A stretch of 64,000 bases of DNA from Leptodactylus fallax (Eukaryota; Chordata; Amphibia; Anura; Leptodactylidae). Of the stretch, positions 36,261 to 48,140 are shown in pieces (positions within the stretch are counted from its first letter, which is position 1; every line of letters begins with the position of its first letter). The notes under the pieces are model-generated. The model was not told the origin of the DNA and did not search any database. It saw only the letters and a list, made by a program, of their open reading frames with translations. The translations under genes and the position numbers were made by a program. The stretch is from contig CAMRHE010000017.1 in NCBI GenBank assembly GCA_947044405.1, forward strand, positions 12,053,001 to 12,117,000, read 5' to 3'.

Positions 36261-36704
36261 AGGACCGGTAGTGTGTCTCCTTGTGGAGACCACCATATAG
36301 GTGTAGAGACTTACCAAGTGCTAGTGCATTTTGGTTCTGGCATGGTAGTACAGCGCTATGAACCACCACTAGAAAGAGTCCTCGCCTGCCGCAGAGCGTT
36401 GAGCAGTAACCTATCATTACTTATAATAAGTTCCACTTCTCTGTACGATGTAAAATACTGTTACAGGCGTCTCGGAGCTTCTTATGTAATTGCATCATTT
36501 ACCATATTACATTTCAATATGATGCTGATTAGTTACAGAGCAATTAGATTCCTGCTAATATTGTTACAATGAAGAATTGTGGAGTCATTGGGAAATACAA
36601 AGTGTAGCAGTTTTTAAAGTTTATTTCCAGAGCCTTGGGATTTTTAAGCAGCATAGAGGGCCCTACTCAGCGTGCAATGGAAGACATGAGTAGTGTAAGA
36701 AACT

Positions 36705-37020
36705 TTAAAGGGAACCTGTCACATTGCAAATGCAGTACAACCTGCAGGCGGCACATTAAAGAGCAGCAGGAGCTGAGCAGATTGATACATGGTTTTGTTA
36801 CAATACTTAGTATTGTAAACATTTAAATCTCTTCTTATTCTGGTCTAAGGAGTCCAGTGGGCGGTCCTACTTAGTGATTGACAGCCTGTATGAGTGTGTA
36901 TACAAAGATAGCTGTGGTTCAGTAAGTAGCACCTCCCACTGGACTCTTAAATCCAGAATGAGCAGTGGATTACATGAATAAATGACAAGTTATACGGAAT
37001 ATTTTAGATACTTTTAAGAT
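36705..37020 (+). repeat. Dispersed repeat, family E (copy 2), with inverted core
   Basis: Same word order as 22,480-22,745. This copy is more complete on the right: GGAGTCCAGTGGGCGGTCCT at about 36,850 is matched in inverse by CCTCCCACTGGACTC near 36,930. The family therefore has an internal stem and may be a MITE. Confidence 0.7.
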
Positions 37021-38159
37021 GATAAAACTCTGACTTTCTGCAGCCATCACTAGGGGGAGCTGATTGACTAAGATAGATTGATACAACTACCATTTTATTT
37101 AAGTAGAAGCAAGTATGTAACATGTTACTCTGATACACGCTCGCAGCAGATCCGCAGCAGAAATCTGAGATTTCTACCACTAAAATATAAGTTGCCTTTT
37201 AATAAAGCCATGAATTGAGCCTTATATAGTTAGAGAAAAGGGGTGACCCAGCCACCGCACCCTTCCTGCTCTGAACATAAGCTGTACAGACCTTTCAATG
37301 GAGTATTCAGAAACAAAGGGCAATGTGGAGCAGAATTTGGAGGTGCTTTATAAACCTTTACAATGTTGCTACATTGTTAGAGCCGCAAATTCTATGAGGC
37401 ACTTCCTCACCCCATTAAGTCTCCGGCATTACAAGCCCTTAATTGGGCGTAGACTTGTTGTAGCAGCTCATGTATTTTGCAGTACGGCGTATATCTGAAG
37501 ATCTCCGTCTGAGCCATTCGGCTTTCTGTGTTCCAGTCTGGTTTGTGAATTTATGTCAATAGTGTCAGATATTTGGGTAGTGACTTGAATGTGATTTTCC
37601 TCTCTCTTTGATCTCCGCACTTGACGGTTGAAATCCAATATGGCTGTGTTATAGAAAATGTAAAAGCTTATTATATCAACTAAGGGATATGGATTTTCCT
37701 AGTCAATTTCCCCCTCAACAAAATCACCAGTACATATAAGCTCTTCACTTGTCAAGGTGTTAAAACTTCGAGTTTTTCTTTACCGTTATCTTTCTCTTTC
37801 TAGTTATGTTGTTGTTAGCTTGAATGACAACCAATATGGCAGACTTTCAGCCCCCACCATGCCCTACCAAATAAGACACATCACGACAGGGCGTGCTACA
37901 CTGGAAGGTGCCCTCTGCTGTGTCCTCTATTGACGCCCCATATGCCGTCATACCACGAGCAATTGACTAGAACCCACATTACCCTAATATCACATAGCAT
38001 GGTGCACAATAATTTGGCCAAATAACACACGTACATTTATGGAAGTAATAATCCTATTTAGTGACACCATCATAATAATACCAACATACATTGACCTGCG
38101 TGTCCCAGGGCCAGAATGGAAATCCTGGCAAGGTGACTCCCACTTCACCTACAGTACAT

Positions 38160-38565
38160 TCGCACAGGTAGAGTTGAGCGAACCCTTCAGAATTTGTTCT
38201 CATTTTGGACTAAAAGTTGGACTTGTTCCTCACCTCTCTTGGTCATCTTCTGGCCTCTTCCAGCCTCTTGGGTGACGTCAGCTGCCTTGGAGGATATGAT
38301 TGGGCCTCAGTGGTTAAGTAGGGTGCGCCAACGTCATGTGCCATGACATTAGCACATTCCATGTCCCATGTTGTGGCTGTGGACGTCACCCAGGAGGCTG
38401 GAAAAGGACTGAAGAGGAACGTGATGGATTGCTAGAACGCCATGAGAGAGCCCAGGAGAGGACAGGGAAGGAGAGTATGAGTTTATTATTTTCCCGTACC
38501 TCCTCAGGCTTCCTATTATACTCCGGTGTGTGAAGAGATGCCAGAGTATAATAAAAGAACTTCTG
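38160..38565. repeat. Dispersed repeat, family F (copy 1)
   Basis: Opens with GTTGAGCGAACCCTTCAGAA, continues with GGTTAAGTAGGGTGCGCCAACGTCATG, ACGTCACCCAGGAGGCTGGA and GGACTGAAGAGGA, and ends near CCTATTATACTCCGG. The same order of words is found at 58,000-58,510 and, shortened, at 61,235-61,520. Confidence 0.6.
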
Positions 38566-39242
38566 GAATCGACACTACCAAGTGAACCTCACGAATATTC
38601 GTGAAACGGGTCTCATGAGGTTTTCCCTTCTCTAGTTATTATGACTTGAAGAACCCTAGGGACCTCATGTATAACCATACAGAACCTATAAATACAGCTT
38701 TGCCATGTGCACAAGGCCTTATAGTGCAGAGAAACGCTCGAGGACATTTATTTACTGGTGATTTTTTAAGCTTCAGAAGAAATTTTGTTTAACTTTATTT
38801 TCTGAGAGAATTTGTGATTGGTGGCATGTCCAAATGATGGAGGCATTCGGGGTAGCGGCACGCCATTCATCAGAGCTGTTAGAATGACATTCAATTATGA
38901 AATTGTAGAGCCATTCTGTTTGTTCAGTGGAAATACATGTAATTTTCCACCTAGAGCAATCACAGGCACACATGAACAGGTCGGCGCGGAAATGCACTTG
39001 AAGAGCAATCTGTACCTACTTTTATGGTATTGAAAATGGAAAATGGCAGTACTCTAAACATTTAGACCCACATCACATCCCATTAGGACACGGAGAGCCG
39101 GTGACGGTAACTGTCCATTATGTCTCTGTCCTCTGTCAGTCACTGATCCCTGTATCCATATTCTAAATATGCTTGTACCTTTATCAAGTCCCCTGTTTAA
39201 TTAAAGCGAACCTGTGATTTATACCGCCATATCTGTGACTAT

Positions 39243-42200
39243 TATAGAGGGAAAGAAGCTGAGCTCTGATATATAGGGTTATATGATAGAGGAGAGAAGC
39301 CGAGCTCTGTGATATATAGGGTTATATGATAGAGGAGAGAAGCTGAGCTCTGTGATATATAGGGTTATATGATAGAGGAGAGAAGCTGAGCTCTGTGATA
39401 TATAGGGTTATATCATAGAGGAGAGAAGCTGAGCTCTGTGATATATAGGGTTATATGATAGAGGAGAGAAGCTGAGCTGTGTGATATATAGGTTATATGA
39501 TAGAGGAGAGAAGCTGAGCTGTGTGATATATAGGGTTATATGATAGAGGAGAGAAGCTGAGCTCTGTGATATATAGGGTTATATCATAGAGGAGAGAAGC
39601 TGAGCTGTGTGATATATAGGGTTATATGATAGAGGAGAGAAGCTGAGCTCTGTGATATATAGGGATATATAATAGAGGAGAGAAGCTGAGCTCTGTGATA
39701 TATAGGGTTATATGATAGAGGGAGAGAAGCTGAGCTCTGTGATATATAGGGTTATATGATAGAGGAGAGAAGCTGAGCTCTGTGATATATAGGGTTATAT
39801 GATAGAGGAGAGAAGCTGAGCTCTGTGATATATAGGGTTATATGATAGAGGAGAGAAGCTGAGCTCTGTGATATATAGGGTTATATGATAGAGGAGAGAA
39901 GCTGAGCTCTGTGATATATAGGGTTATATGATAGAGGAGAGAATCTGAGCTCTGTGATATATAAGGTTATATGATAGAGGAGAGAAGCTGAGCTCTGTGA
40001 TATATAGGGTTATATGATAGAGGAGAGAAGCTGAGCTGTGTGATATATAGGGTTATATGATAGAGGAGAGAAGCTGAGCTCTGTGATATATAGGGTTATA
40101 TCATAGAGGAGAGAAGCTGAGCTGTGTGATATATAAGGTTATATGATAGAGGAGAGAAGCTGAGCTGTGTGATATATAGGGTTATATGATAGAGGAGAGA
40201 AGCTGAGCTCTGTGATATATAGGGATATATAATAGAGGAGAGAAGCTGAGCTCTGTGATATATAGGGTTATATGATAGAGGGAGAGAAGCTGAGCTCTGT
40301 GATATATAGGGTGGGGAGAAGGGGGTAGGTATATGATAGAGGAGAGAAGCTGAGCTCTGTGATATATAGGGTTATATGATAGAGGAGAGAAGCTGAGCTC
40401 TGTGATATATAGGGTTATATGATAGAGGAGAGAAGCTGAGCTCTGTGATATATAGGGTTATATGATAGAGGAGAGAAGCTGAGCTCTGTGATATATAGGG
40501 CTATATGATAGAGGAGAGAAGCTGAGCTGTGTGATGTATAGGGTTATATGATAGAGGAGAGAATCTGAGCTCTGTGATATATAGGGTTATATGATAGAGG
40601 AGAGAAGCTGAGCTCTGTGATATATAGGTTATATAATAGAGGAGAGAAGCTGAGCTCTGTGATATATAGGGTTATATGATAGAGGAGAGAAGCTGAGCTC
40701 TGTGATATATAGGGTTATATGATAGAGGAGAGAAGCTGAGCTCTGTGATATATAGGGTTATATCATAGAGGAGAGAAGCTGAGCTGTGTGATATATAGGG
40801 TTATATGATAGAGGAGAGAAGCTGAGCTCTGTGATATATAGGGTTATATGATAGAGGGAGAGAAGCTGAGCTCTGTGATATATAGAGTTATATAATAGAG
40901 GAGAGAAGCTGAGCTCTGATATATAGGGTTATATGATAGAGGGAGAGAAGTTGAGCTCTGTGATATATAGGGTTATATGATAGAGGAGAGAAGCTGAGCT
41001 ATGTGATATATAGGGTTATATGATAGAGGAGAGAAGCTGAGCTCTGTGATATATAGGGTTATATCATAGAGGAGAGAAGCTGAGCTCTGTGACATATAGG
41101 GCTATATGATAGAGGAGAGAAGCTGAGCTGTGTGATATATAGGGTTATATGATAGAGGAGAGAATCTGAGTTCTGTGATATATAGGGTTATATCATAGAG
41201 GAGAGAAGCTGAGCTCTGTGATATATAGGGTTATATCATAGAGGAGAGAAGCTGAGCTGTGTGATATATAGGGTTATATGATAGAGGAGAGAAGCTGAGC
41301 TGTGTGATATATAGGGTTATATGATAGAGGAGAGAAGCTGAGCTCTGTGATATATAGGGATATATAATAGAGGAGAGAAGCTGAGCTCTGTGATATATAG
41401 GGTTATATGATAGAGGGAGAGAAGTTGAGCTCTGTGATATATAGGGTTATATGATAGAGGAGAGAAGCTGAGCTCTGTGATATATAGGGTTATATGATAG
41501 AGGAGAGAAGCTGAGCTCTGTGATATATAGGGTTATATGATAGAGGAGAGAAGCTGAGCTCTGTGATATATAGGGCTATATGATAGAGGAGAGAAGCTGA
41601 GCTGTGTGATGTATAGGGTTATATGATAGAGGAGTGAATCTGAGCTCTGTGATATATAGGGTTATATGATAGAGGAGAGAAGCTGAGCTCTGTGATATAT
41701 AGGGTTATATAATGGAGGAGAGAAGCTGAGCTGTGTGATATATAGGGTTATATGGTAGAGGAGAGAAGCTGAGCTCTGTGATATATAGGGTTATATGATA
41801 GAGGGGAGAAGCTGAGCTCTGTGATATATAGGGTTATATCATAGAGGAGAGAAGCTGAGCTGTGTGATATATAGGGTTATATCATAGAGGAGAGAAGCTG
41901 AGCTGTGTGATATATAGGGTTATATGATAGAGGGAGAGAAGCTGAGCTCTGTGATATATAGGGTTATATGGTAGAGGAGAGAAGCTGAGCTCTGATATAT
42001 AGGGTTATATGATAGAGGGAGAGAAGTTGAGCTCTGTGATATATAGGGTTATATGATAGAGGAGAGAAGCTGAGCTCTGTGATATATAGGGTTATATGAT
42101 AGAGGAGAGAAGCTGAGCTCTGTGATATATAGGGTTATATGATAGAGGAGAGAAGCTGAGCCGGCATAGGGCTATTGATAGAGGGAGAACTGGCTGTGTG

Positions 42201-43862
42201 ATGTATAGGGTTAATGATAGAGGGGAACGAGCTCTGTGATATAGGGTTAATGTAGAGGAGAGAAGCTGGCCTGTGTATATAGGTTATATATGGAGGGAGA
42301 GCTGACTCTGTGATATAGGGTATATGGTAGAGGGAGAAGCTGAGCTGTGTGTATATAGGGTTATATGATAGAGGGGAGAGCTGAGCTCTGTGATATATAG
42401 GGTTATATCATAGAGGAGAGAAGCTGAGCTGTGTGATATATAGGGTTATATCATAGAGGAGAGAAGCTGAGCTCTGTGTATATAGGGTTATATTATAGGG
42501 GGGGCGGCGTGGTTAGGATAGGTGGGGGAGCGCCGATGGTATATGATAGAGGAGAGAGTTGAGCTCTGTGATATATAGGGTTATATGATAGAGGAGAGAA
42601 GCTGAGCTCTGTGATATATAGGGTTATATCATAGAGGAGAGAAGCTGAGCTATGTGATATATAGGGTTATATCATAGATGAGCGAAGCTGAGCTCTGTGA
42701 TATATAGGGTTATATGATAGAGGAGAGAAGCTGAGCTGTGTGATATATAGGGTTATATGATAGAGGAGAGAAGCTGAGCTCTGTGATATATAGGGTTATA
42801 TGATAGAGGAGAGAAGCTGAGCCATGTGATATATAGGGTTATATGATAGAGGAGAGAAGCTGAGCTGTGTGATATATAGGGTTATATGATAGAAGACAGA
42901 AGCTGAGCTATGTGATATATAGGTTATATGATAGAGGAGAGAAGCTGAGCTCTGTGATATATAGGGTTATATGATAGAGGAGAGAAGCTGAGCTGTGTGA
43001 TATATAGGGTTATATGGTAGAGGAGAGAAGCTGAGCTGTGTGATATATAGGGTTATATGATAGAGGAGAGAAGCTGAGCTCTGTGATATATAGGGTTATA
43101 TGATAGAGGAGAGAAGCTGAGCTCTGTGATATATAGGGTTATATGATAGAGGAGAGAAGCTGAGCTGTGTGATATATAGGGTTATATCATAGAGGAGAGA
43201 AGCTGAGCTGTGTGACATATAGGGTTATATGATAGAGGAGAGAAGCTGAGCTCTGTGATATATAGGGTTATATGGTAGAGGAGAGAAGCTGAGCTGTGTG
43301 ATATATAGGTTATATGATAGAGGAGAGAAGCTAGCTCTGTGATATATAGGGTTATATGGTAGAGGAGAGAAGCTGAGCTCTGTGATATATAGGGTTATAT
43401 GATAGAGGGGAGAAGCTGAGCTATGTGATATATAGGGTTATATGATAGAGGAGAGAAGCTGAGCTCTGTGATATATAGGGTTATATGATAGAGGAGAGAA
43501 GCTGAGCTCTGTGATATATAGGGTTATATGATAGAGGAGAGAAGCTGAGCTCTGTGATATATAGGATTATATGATAGAGGAGAGAAGCTGAGCTCTGTGA
43601 TATATAGGATTATATGATAGAGGAGAGAAGCTGAGCTCTGTGATATATAGGGCTATCTGATAGAGGAGAGAAGCTGAGCTCTGTGATATATAGGGTTATA
43701 TGATAGAGGAGAGAAGCTGAGCTCTGTGATATATAGGGTTATATGATAGAGGAGAGAAGCTGAGCTCTGTGATATATAGGGTTATATGATAGAGGAGAGA
43801 AGCTGAGCTCTGTGATATATAGGGTTATATAATAGAGGAGAGAAGCTGAACTCTGTGATATA
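39243..43862. repeat. 43-bp-unit satellite array, ~107 copies
   Basis: The unit is TGATATATAGGGTTATATGA plus TAGAGGAGAGAAGCTGAGCT plus CTG (43 bp). Copies are mostly 90-100% alike, with recurring variants: GTG for CTC in the last part, TATATCATAG for TATATGATAG, and GAGGGAGAG insertions. Variants recur in the same local order (the GGGATATATAATAG unit followed by a GAGGGAGAG unit at about 39,661, 40,221 and 41,355), so there is higher-order structure. Stop codons occur in all frames, so nothing is coded. Two short patches and a ~200-bp stretch break the pattern (see findings). Confidence 0.97.
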
Positions 43863-43864
43863 TA

Positions 43865-45483
43865 CAGTCATATGAAAAAGTTTGGGCACCCCTATTAATC
43901 TTAATCATTTTTAGTTCTAAATATTTGGGTGTTTGCAACAGCCATTTCAATGATATATCTAATAACTGATGGACACAGTAATATTTCAGGATTGAAATGA
44001 GGTTTATTGTACTAACAGAAAAGTGCAATATGCATTAAACCAAAATTTGACCGGGCAAAAATTGGGACCCTATCATTTATTGATTTGAATACTCCTAACT
44101 ACTTTACTGACTTACTGAAGCACAAAATTGGTTTTGTAACCTCACTGAGCTTTGAACTTCATAGCCAGGTGTATCCAATCATGAGAAAAGGTATTTAAGG
44201 TGGCCAATTGCAAGTTGTTCTCCTATTGAATCTCCTCTGAAGAGTGGCATCATGGGCTCCTCAAAACAACCCCAAATGATCTGAAAACAAAGATTGTTCA
44301 ACATAGTTGTTCAGGGGAAGGATACAAAAAGTGGTCTCAGAGATTTAACCTGTCAGTTTCCACTGTGAGGAACATAGTAAGGAAATGGAAGACCACAGGG
44401 ACAGTTCTTGTTAAGCCTAGAAGTGGCAGGCCAAGAAAAATATCAGAAAGGCAGAGAAGAAGAATGGTGAGAACAGTCAAGGACAATCCACAGACCACCT
44501 CCAAAGAGCTGCAGCATCATCTTGCTGCAGATGGTGTCACTGTGCATCGGTCAACAATACAGCACACTTTGCACAAGGAGAAGCTGTATGGGAGAGTGAT
44601 GCGAAAGAAGCCGTTTCTGAAAGCACGCCACAAACAGAGTCGCCTGAGGGATGCAAAAGCACATTTGGACAAGCCAGCTTCATTTTGGAAGAAGGTCCTG
44701 TGGACTGATGAAACAAAGATTGAGTTGTTTGGTCATACAAAAAGGCGTTATGCATGGCGTCCAAAAAACACAGCATTCCAAGAAAAACACTTGCTACCCA
44801 CTGTAAAATTTGGTGGAGGTTCCATCATGCTTTGGGGCTGTGTGGCCAATGCCGGCACCGGGAATCTTGTTAAAGTTGAGGGTCGCATGGATTCAACTCA
44901 GTATCAGCAGATTCTTGAGAATAATGTACAAGAATCAGTGACGAATTTGAAGTTACGCCGGCGATGGATATTTCAGCAAGACAATGATCCAAATCTACTC
45001 AGGCATTCATGCAGAGGAACAATTACAATGTTCTGGAATGGCCATCCCAGTCCCCAGACCTGAATATCATTGAACATCTGTGGGATAATTTGAAGCGGGC
45101 TGTCCATGCTCGGCGACCATCAAACTTAACTGAACTGGAATTGTTTTGTAAAGAGGAATGGTCAAAAATACCTTCATCCAGGATCCAGGAACTGATTAAA
45201 AGCTACAGGAAGCGACTAGAGGCTGTTATTTTTGCAAAAGGAGAATCTACTAAATATTAATGTACTTTTCTGTTGAGGTGCCCATACTTTCACCGGTCAA
45301 ATTTTGGTTTAATGCATATTGCACATTTTCTGTTAGTACAATAAACCTCATTCAATCCTAAATATTACTGTGTCCATCAGTTATTAGATATATCAAATTG
45401 AAATGGCTGTTGCAAACACCCAAATATTTAGAACTAAAAATGATTAAGATTAATAGGGGTGCCCAAACTTTTTCATATGACTG
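43865..45483 (+). mobile_element. 1,619-bp Tc1-like transposon in the satellite
   Basis: TA duplications at 43,863-43,864 and 45,484-45,485 flank perfect outer ends: CAGTCATATGAAAAAGTTTG and, at the right, CAAACTTTTTCATATGACTG. The terminal inverted repeats extend about 195 bp (43,865-44,060 and 45,289-45,483) with few mismatches, which is long for Tc1-like elements. The insertion is in the TATATAGG part of the 43-bp unit. Removing the element and one TA rejoins a regular satellite unit, so it inserted after the array existed. Transposase is on the + strand with at least two frameshifts. Confidence 0.95.
44252..45260 (+). pseudogene. Tc1-family transposase, broken in two places
   Basis: The expected start MGSSKQPQ lies at 44,252. 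It hits a stop at once in its own frame, but the frame starting DLKTKIVQ at 44,278 continues the protein, so there is a frameshift near 44,270. From there: first helix-turn-helix (RFNLSVSTVRNIVRK), GRPRK linker, second helix-turn-helix (TSKELQHHLAADGVTVHRST), then the catalytic domain with WTDETKIELFG and IFQQDNDP. A second frameshift or deletion after QQDNDP (about 44,990-45,008) moves to the frame carrying RNNYNVLEWPSQSPDLN and IIEHLW, so all three catalytic acids are still encoded. The C terminus AKGESTKY is intact. Its family differs from that of the 19-20-kb element. Confidence 0.9.
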
Positions 45484-45545
45484 TAGGTTATATGGCAGAG
45501 GAGAGAAGCTGAGCTCTGTCATACAGTATATAGGGTTATATACAG
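45484..45545. repeat. Right remnant of the 43-bp satellite
   Basis: About one and a half diverged units follow the transposon before unique sequence begins, so the transposon sits at the very edge of the array. Confidence 0.85.
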
Positions 45546-47840
45546 GGCCGCATCTGCCATGAGGAAATATGAGTATCTCACCACAGGCAGCAGATGACAG
45601 AGATCCTGACTGGGTGGCATCTATAAGAGGATTGGGTGCAGACAGTGAGTGCCAAGCTGCCCCACTCTCTGCCCCCGAGCTGCAAATTGCACCATTTAGA
45701 ACTCCTATCTAGCTGAAAAGAGGTGGAGATTTGGCCATTCACTTGCTTGGCTTCGCTTTTTTAAATCTAAGAAAGTTGTAGGCTCAGCGGTCTCTATATC
45801 TCAGACAGACTCCAATGGATAGGACCAAGCATTTTTGCATCCACTTCCATATTTGACTGCAATAACTAATCTTAATTCACCCCTGCATACTATAAATATA
45901 AACTCATGAAACAGCTCATTCCTGTCCTCCAATATATTCCTGTGGCCTTCAAAATAGTGGCCTTTTTGGATTTCAGGTATAACTCACATCAGCTGTCTGG
46001 CATGAGTTATAGTAAATCTGAGAGGGATCCCCTTAAACCCTGCCTCGCTCTGCCCACTTTACTCAAAAAGTTGGAAAATTGACGAAGAGGTGCACTTTTG
46101 GAGCAAAAGCGCCATGCACCAAATATGTGCCACTTTATGCCACTTCTTGCATACTTATTTGAATCTGCCCTATGTTCCTTGTATCCCAAAAATCAGGTCC
46201 AAGTGTCCTACATTGATTTGGCCAAACAATTGCTTCAGATAGCAGCTAGATGATCTTCTGTAAGACTGTTGTATCACTTCATTACGTAAAAGGAGGTAAA
46301 ATCTTCAGTGTATCAAACAGCTGAAATTCATATCTCGAGAAAACAGATACATTGCGATGGCAGCGTTCCATTTATCGTTGCCAGTTCCCAAGAGTTTGTA
46401 CTATTGTCTCCATGCCATAAGAAGATGTCTGGATTTCATGAGATTACCACCACACGAAGAGTTCTGGTCTTCATCCAATGCCTCGATTTCATAGACTTCA
46501 GGAAAGATCAAAAATCTGTTAAGCTACAGTGTCATTCTGTCATGTGGCCAGGGTAATGGGGTTTGGTTTCCGGTAAAGAATGAGATATTGTACAGAAGGA
46601 AAGGTGCACAATGAAGGACTTGGTAAAATAGGGCAGAATTTGAGTTTTGGAAACAAAACCCAGTAAAATAATCTCACACTGCGGAACCATCCACCGACTA
46701 TTTTTAACTTTGTAAGAGATGAATCGCTGTCCAACTCTGACATTTTCAGAAACTTGAAGGTTGTCTGCTTTTGTCGCTGGCAGGTTCGGCATATCTACCA
46801 ACTATTTTATTCAGTTTGAGACAGTTCTTTTATATATCTTGGCTGCTCAGTCAGAGTCCCATAAATTGTACGGAAATAACTCCAGGAGAACTGTTCTTCT
46901 TATGTTTGTTTTATAACAAGACTCCATTCCTGTTCCTGTATATTTTGTAGCTTGTCCTATTAACCGTGGTTCACATGGTACAGGAACATTGTGATAATCT
47001 GACATATTTGGGGGCAACAAAGTGGTCATTTTTCAAATGAATGGATCAGTATAGGAGGCAATTTTGTACTATATAGCACAATTTGTTTCTGTTTCTTCAA
47101 AGTGGTCAGAAGTCTTGGGAGTAAAGTGGACAACTCTGTCCATTGCCATCTCTAAGGCCATGAAATGTGGAACCCCAATGCGAAAAAGTATCTACCAAGA
47201 CCTTCCTACCATGTGCCATACAGGTGTCTTCTTATGTGGCACAGGGGCATTTGGGCACCCTCAGGGAACAGGATCCAGGTATGACTACACCCCTGGTATT
47301 TCCCCTATATCTCCTAAGAAATGGCAATTGTTTAAGATAGGAGCTTCATTACCAAGGAGAACACTTCCTGAAAAAAAGTCTTGATATAATTTCTATGTAG
47401 AGGCCAGGGGTCACAGGCTAGGCTCCACTCTGACATACCCAAAGACAAGACATCCGACATCTCAAGAAATACACTCTATTCACACAGGCACATTGTCATC
47501 AATATAGATGTAGAGGTAGATTATATGCAGCACAAAACAGGTGAGGCTAAGGTCACATATGCACTGGGCTGTCTGTTGTTTAGCAGACCAGAACAATGGA
47601 CAGGTGAACTGCTAAAATATTGGTTACATACGGAGCTCAATGGACCCTATTAACTATAATGGGGTCCATTGGGTGTCTCTTGTTTTTAAACTGCAAGTGG
47701 TGGAGACTCTTAACACAGATGAGAACAGAGCCTTAATGTCAGATGCTCATCAACAGAAAACAGCCAGGATCAACAGCAGCAGAACATATACAGTAACAGG
47801 ATCAGAATACTTCTCTTCTTGTGAGAATGGCACACACTGC
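45546..47840. other. No recognisable gene
   Basis: Short open frames only. I see no repeat signature that I can pair within this window. Confidence 0.45.
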
Positions 47841-47849
47841 AATTGTCCA

Positions 47850-48140
47850 GTTTTCAAAGGGGTTTATGCTCAACACTCATGGGTAACCGGTTGTCAGGCA
47901 CACAATGGATTCACCACACTTGGCTTTATTGTACTGAATGGAATGGAATACCAGACAGAAGACACAAAGTCACCGGAAAAACTTCCTTTTATACCAGAGG
48001 CTTATCACCTGACAGGACTACGAGGTGTCAGGTCATAGCACACAACCATGTTTCACCATTTGGTGAGCCATTGTGCTGCCCTTTTTCTAGTAAACACCAG
48101 ACCAAGGTAGACGTGATGACATCAAATACACAAATAAAGT
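47850..48140 (-). mobile_element. Possible solitary LTR (minus strand)
   Basis: On the minus strand, TATAAAAGG (+ 47,986-47,994) is followed about 60 bp later by AATAAAGCC (+ 47,922-47,930), a typical LTR promoter and polyA spacing. Ends and target duplication could not be fixed. Confidence 0.3.

Noticed and set aside
36000..36572. 205-codon frame at 35,955-36,572 as a protein-coding gene
   Set aside because: It runs through dispersed repeat family C, which occurs elsewhere with frame-breaking differences; no conserved domain seen.
39243..43862. 43-bp array as a centromeric satellite
   Set aside because: Array is only ~4.6 kb and embedded in ordinary repeats; no centromere evidence in the window.
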